From contig JAWQFJ010000605.1 of assembly GCA_034096865.1 (NCBI GenBank), forward strand, positions 1-22,500: DNA of 22,500 nucleotides. The letters run 5' to 3'. Shown here piece after piece: positions 19,443-22,500 of this stretch. This DNA comes from Theodoxus fluviatilis (taxonomy: Eukaryota; Mollusca; Gastropoda; Cycloneritida; Neritidae). Under the pieces are notes generated by a model. It was not told the DNA's origin. It was given only the letters and a program-made list of their open reading frames with translations, and did not search any database. A program made the position numbers and the translations under genes. Position 1 is the stretch's first letter, and the number at the start of each line of letters is the position of its first letter.

Positions 19443-19898
19443 ATTTTGTAATAAAAACAGGCCCGATGCTAACACAATAAATGTTTAATTCGTTCATTCA
19501 TTCCTCCTCCTCACTTTCTTTGTCGTCTATACAATATTCTGTCACTTGCGCACCAAGTTCAAGCTGGTCAGCACGTGGGCTCTTTGACAATTGCCCAGAA
19601 TTCAACAGAAACAACACTCTTCCTTGTCCATTACTTTGGAACTGGCCATGTTAGGAAACAAGAGTTGTCTCCCTGTCTTCCAATCACATTGCTCCTTCTT
19701 TGTTACCATGCTGAACCACTGTCTATAGCTCGTATTGGTCCATTTCTTCATGGTCATGCTATTTGTTTATGACTTGCGACTTAGACAAGAGCTTCTGATT
19801 CGTCAGAATTTGAACAAGGCAAGAGCTGAAATTTGAGGTCGCAAGCTTTCTCCTAGTAGAGTATATAAAACATCATGGTATCCTGTTATGTTACTGAA

Positions 19899-19925
19899 GG
19901 AAAACGACTGGCAAAAATGGGTTAA
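19899..19925 (-). mobile_element. Possible piggyBac-like terminal repeat next to TTAA
   Basis: Read on the minus strand from 19925: TTAA, then CCCATTTTTGCCAGTCG. PiggyBac-family ends commonly read TTAA-CCCTTT...GCC. A second, weaker site, TTAACCTTTGACCCCCG, lies at 19110-19094 in the same orientation. No oppositely oriented partner was found, so any element is incomplete. Confidence 0.3.
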
Positions 19926-20281
19926 TTGACACAAAGCAAATCTTTTTCTGCAAATGGGTAGGTGCAATAAAGTGCACTTTTTGTGTTTTTAAAGCTAAAA
20001 AGAAACTTTCCAACATGTTATTATCAAAATTAAGTGTATATTGGATTAAGTTTTGTTAAAAAGTCAAAATGCACAAAATCTATCCTCATCACCTTTGTCA
20101 GCCTGTACTACGTTTTTGCTGCATGCTAGTTAAGACTCAGTTCATGAAAAGAGGTCCCATATCATCTCTCCCACCCCACACATACTCAAACGAACAACAA
20201 AATCAAGATTTAAAGTAAGTACAAGACAACAAGCAAGCGAAAGGTGAAGAGAAAGCGAGGAGAACACCACTGCCATCTTGC

Positions 20282-20370
20282 CTTCATGAAGCCCTCCACA
20301 GCGGCTATGGGGGCTAGCATCATGTAGGTGGAGAAACCGAACAGCAGGATCAGCAGTATCAGGAATGGAT
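20282..20370 (-). CDS. Internal exon: transmembrane segment of the membrane protein
   Basis: The minus-strand acceptor GTGTCTTGCTTCAG ends at 20371. The exon is 89 bp and, with one base from the upstream exon, gives 30 codons: PFLILLILLFGFSTYMML, then APIAAVEGFMK. It encodes a strongly hydrophobic helix of about 22 residues followed by a short loop. The exon ends at the GC-type donor ATGAAG|GCAAGA and joins in phase 0 to the 18443 exon, so about 120 C-terminal residues with two membrane helices are visible in the window. If the GC donor is wrong, the frame would instead read on as ARWQWCSPRF. Upstream exons must lie beyond 22500 or went unrecognised. The family is unknown to me. Confidence 0.68.
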
Positions 20371-20390
20371 CTGAAGCAAGACACACCTGT

Positions 20391-20660
20391 ATGATGTCAT
20401 CTGCTCTCAGTTTGATGAGTGACTTACACACTCTTGTAAACATCATTTACTCTCAACCTGAGTGACTTATACACACTTGTATACATCATCTACTCTCAAT
20501 CTGATGGGTGACACGCGCACTTGTAAATGACTTACACACCCCTGTTTAAAGTCATCTACTCTGTCTGATGGGTCACTTGCACACACCTGTAAAAAGTCAA
20601 ATCCTCTCAGTCTGATGGGTGACTTACACACACTTGTTTACATCATCTACTCTCAACCTG
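20391..20660 (+). repeat. ~47-bp degenerate tandem array, left part
   Basis: Units follow the pattern GTCATCTACTCTCAATCTGA, TGGGTGACTTACACACACCT, GTATAAA with 10-25% divergence. Starts are at about 20396, 20443, 20487, 20551, 20597 and 20641; the 64-bp interval is a longer variant unit. The array begins right upstream (transcript sense) of the 20370 exon acceptor. It is cut at 20660 by the inserted element and resumes at 21394. Confidence 0.9.
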
Positions 20661-21393
20661 GGCCGTATGCATGTGAAGGAAGGAAAACTCCTCATGAGCA
20701 AGACTTATTTCTAAAGTAAATACTTTCGCACTTACATCAGACGTTACTTGCTATGCATGAACTAAGAGTTGCGTTGTAGTTGTGACTGTAGAGGTATGCA
20801 GTAACTAACTAGAGGGGATCCCGTTTGAATGCGCATGTGCAAGCGTCTTTGGCTGTTGTCTGCTTGTTGGCAGATATCACATTATGAGCGCATGCAAGTC
20901 CTCGAGCAACTCATCTGCAATTTCAATATTTCATGGCTATGAAATATAAATTTATTGTATATTTTTTCATCATCAAACGAATCAAGAGGATTCATGTGGT
21001 CAATAATTTCAATGTATAATTTTCATGGCATCATCAGATAAAACTAGCTTTGCATACAATGCCAACAGATGCTTTGGCATTAGGTGCGTCAGCCCCCATT
21101 TCCATTATTGAAATGTTGGAGCTTGCATGGCCTATTGATGCATTCAACATACAGCATTGAGATTTCTAGTATCCCAAAATACACCATTTTCTGTGCGAAC
21201 CGTAGACAGCAATGGTGGCTGAACTTGCTGTACTCATGGGTCCTGGCTGAAGAAGAAGTAGAGTTGTTTTACTACATGGTTACTTTGGAAGGAACCACCT
21301 CCTTTGACTTAAGCATCCCTAAGTAGTGATTTTACTTCATGTTGACACTTACTCACAAAGTAAGGCGTTACTTCCCTCTAATGCATATAGGCC
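20661..21393. mobile_element. 733-bp non-autonomous DNA transposon (MITE-like) with TIRs and CTG duplication
   Basis: The left end reads GGCCGTATGCATGTGAAGGA and the reverse complement of the right end reads GGCCTATATGCATTAGAGGG. Similarity continues imperfectly for about 50-70 bp. CTG flanks both sides (20658-20660 and 21394-21396). Deleting the element plus one CTG restores ACTCTCAACCTGATGAGTGA, a typical array unit, so the empty site is directly readable. The interior is AT-rich with no transposase. The 3-bp (or CCTG 4-bp) duplication and GGGCC-type ends do not let me fix the superfamily; PIF/Harbinger-like and other groups remain possible. Confidence 0.8.
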
Positions 21394-21770
21394 CTGATGA
21401 GTGACTTATACACACTTGTAAACATCATCTACTCTCAACCTGACGAGTGATTTATTCATACTTGTATACGTCATCTACTCTCAGTTCAAAGAACAACTTA
21501 TAATTGTATAACATCATCTACTCGCAGTCTGATGGGTGACTTACATACACGTGTATAAAAAGTCATCTACTTTCAGTCTGATAGGCAACTAACTCATACC
21601 TGTATAAAGTCATCTACTTTTAATCTTATGGGTGACTTACACACACCTGTATAAAGTCATCTACTCTCAATCTGATGGGTAATGTACATACACCTGTGTA
21701 AGGTCATCTAATCTCAGTCTAATGGGTGACTTAAACACACCTGTATAAAGACATCTACTCTTTTGCATTT
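21394..21770 (+). repeat. ~47-bp degenerate tandem array, right part
   Basis: Continuation of the array at 20391-20660 after the inserted element, with about eight units (CATCTACTCT-type cores near 21424, 21470, 21513, 21562, 21610, 21656, 21703, 21750). The unit near 21490 is the most degenerate. The array fades out at CATCTACTCTTTTGC. Confidence 0.9.
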
Positions 21771-22500
21771 ACTGGTATGAAACCATCTGCTCTCGAAGGG
21801 CAAGGGATGGGGGAAATTGAAAAGACCCCGACAAACACTCTTGTAGGGTAAGATGTCACACAGTTTGAGATTGACATCATTTTCTAAGCAGCTTCTGGCA
21901 AGAGTGAATGCTTCATATCTTCCTGCCAGAAGAGTTGGGGAGTTAGAGCTGGGTGTTCATTATTTTGGTTCATCTGTAGAGGAGTGAAGACATGTTTCTT
22001 CAGGATGGATTTGGCATTCCGTGACCAGTTCATTGCTGCATGTGGACTAGACTCTGTCTTCCTGGGTAGTTGAATGAGGTCAGGTCTAAGTAAGCTGACC
22101 CTGTCCCAGTGCTCCCACTACTTGGAGGTGACCCTGACTGAGCTACTGGAACAAGCCCTGAAACCCCAGCAGCCAGAAGTTCCAGCTGATGAGGGGAACA
22201 TTCAGTGACTCCAGACATTTATTACACTCTACCTGTATGCCACCTACTACAACTGCTACTTCTCCTACTATCAAACAATATATACTACTAATACTTCCAT
22301 CATATTATACACATGAAAAGTCAAAGACTGATACATAGCAGCTTACATTTCCCTAAGTGAAAGGTTTCACAAGGTAGCATAAAGGGAGTAATGAAACCTG
22401 TTTGTGAGGATGCAAAAAGGCAAAACTCAGTAATGACCACAAAGCAAATAGCCATCCTTAAGATGTGACCACTGCTGACCATTAAGACAGGCACTGCAAG
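21771..22500. other. Unassigned sequence to window end
   Basis: No gene, repeat array or transposon end recognised. A minus-strand frame at 22030-22218 is open (62 codons) but has no domain signature or splice context. It should be intronic to the minus-strand membrane gene if that gene's next upstream exon lies beyond the window. Confidence 0.4.

Larger units (their letters stand above)
18444..20281 (-). other. Intron with likely GC-AG boundaries
   Basis: On the minus strand the donor reads ATGAAG|GCAAGA at 20281. This fits the GC-AG class, whose consensus is AG|GCAAG. No GT nearby keeps the frame and joins in phase 0 to the 18443 exon. The intron is 1838 bp. It holds a purine-rich tract at 18517-18590 and a possible piggyBac-like remnant at about 19110-19925. 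Confidence 0.55.

Noticed and set aside
21084..21326. 80-codon plus-strand frame inside the TIR element as a transposase
   Set aside because: Too short and without DDE-type motifs or similarity. The element is better read as non-autonomous.
16681..22200. Shared GTTCCAGCTGATGAGG at about 16709 and 22180 as a dispersed repeat
   Set aside because: Only about 16 bp match, with weak similarity around it. A match of this length is near chance expectation for a window of this size.

Overview
The window is eukaryotic nuclear DNA. Genes are sparse and split by introns. Simple-sequence and tandem repeats dominate, and fragments of non-LTR retrotransposons and DNA transposons are scattered through it. 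Long GA/TC microsatellites, a LINE with a (GTAA)n tail and an OTU-domain gene of a type I associate with molluscs suggest a marine invertebrate, most likely a mollusc. That assignment is inference and is not proven by any marker here. I see no bacterial operons, rRNA, tRNA or CRISPR.

Layout. Positions 1-421: a decayed LINE endonuclease fragment (minus strand) split by a young 307-bp insertion of another LINE 3' end (plus strand, 11-bp target-site duplication). Positions 456-1725: a dispersed repeat, a decayed tandem repeat and two long dinucleotide arrays. Positions 1787-2973: a minus-strand broken gene or pseudogene for a CxxC/OTU-like protein, with an in-frame 129-bp duplication that carries a second OTU active-site motif with Cys changed to Tyr. 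Positions 3310-3860: a second, rearranged copy of the dispersed repeat plus long G tracts. Positions 4629-5096: GA microsatellites. Positions 6751-10439: a minisatellite of 122 indel-free 30-bp units plus a 29-bp last unit; it is open in one plus frame and would encode a Thr/Pro/Ser-rich mucin-like decapeptide repeat.

Positions 16299-20370 hold the only convincing intact gene: the last three exons, on the minus strand, of a multi-pass membrane protein I could not name. Its exons join in phase, one through a likely GC-AG intron. Its introns hold an 80-bp satellite (13 copies), a 69-bp tandem duplication, and a possible piggyBac-like remnant. Just upstream of the third-from-last exon lies a ~47-bp tandem array interrupted by a 733-bp terminal-inverted-repeat element, whose empty site can be read directly from the flanks.

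No multi-gene system is evident. The most interesting signals are the nested transposon insertions, the duplicated OTU motif, and the giant minisatellite, whose minus strand carries a perfect GTAAGT 5' splice-site core in most of its units.
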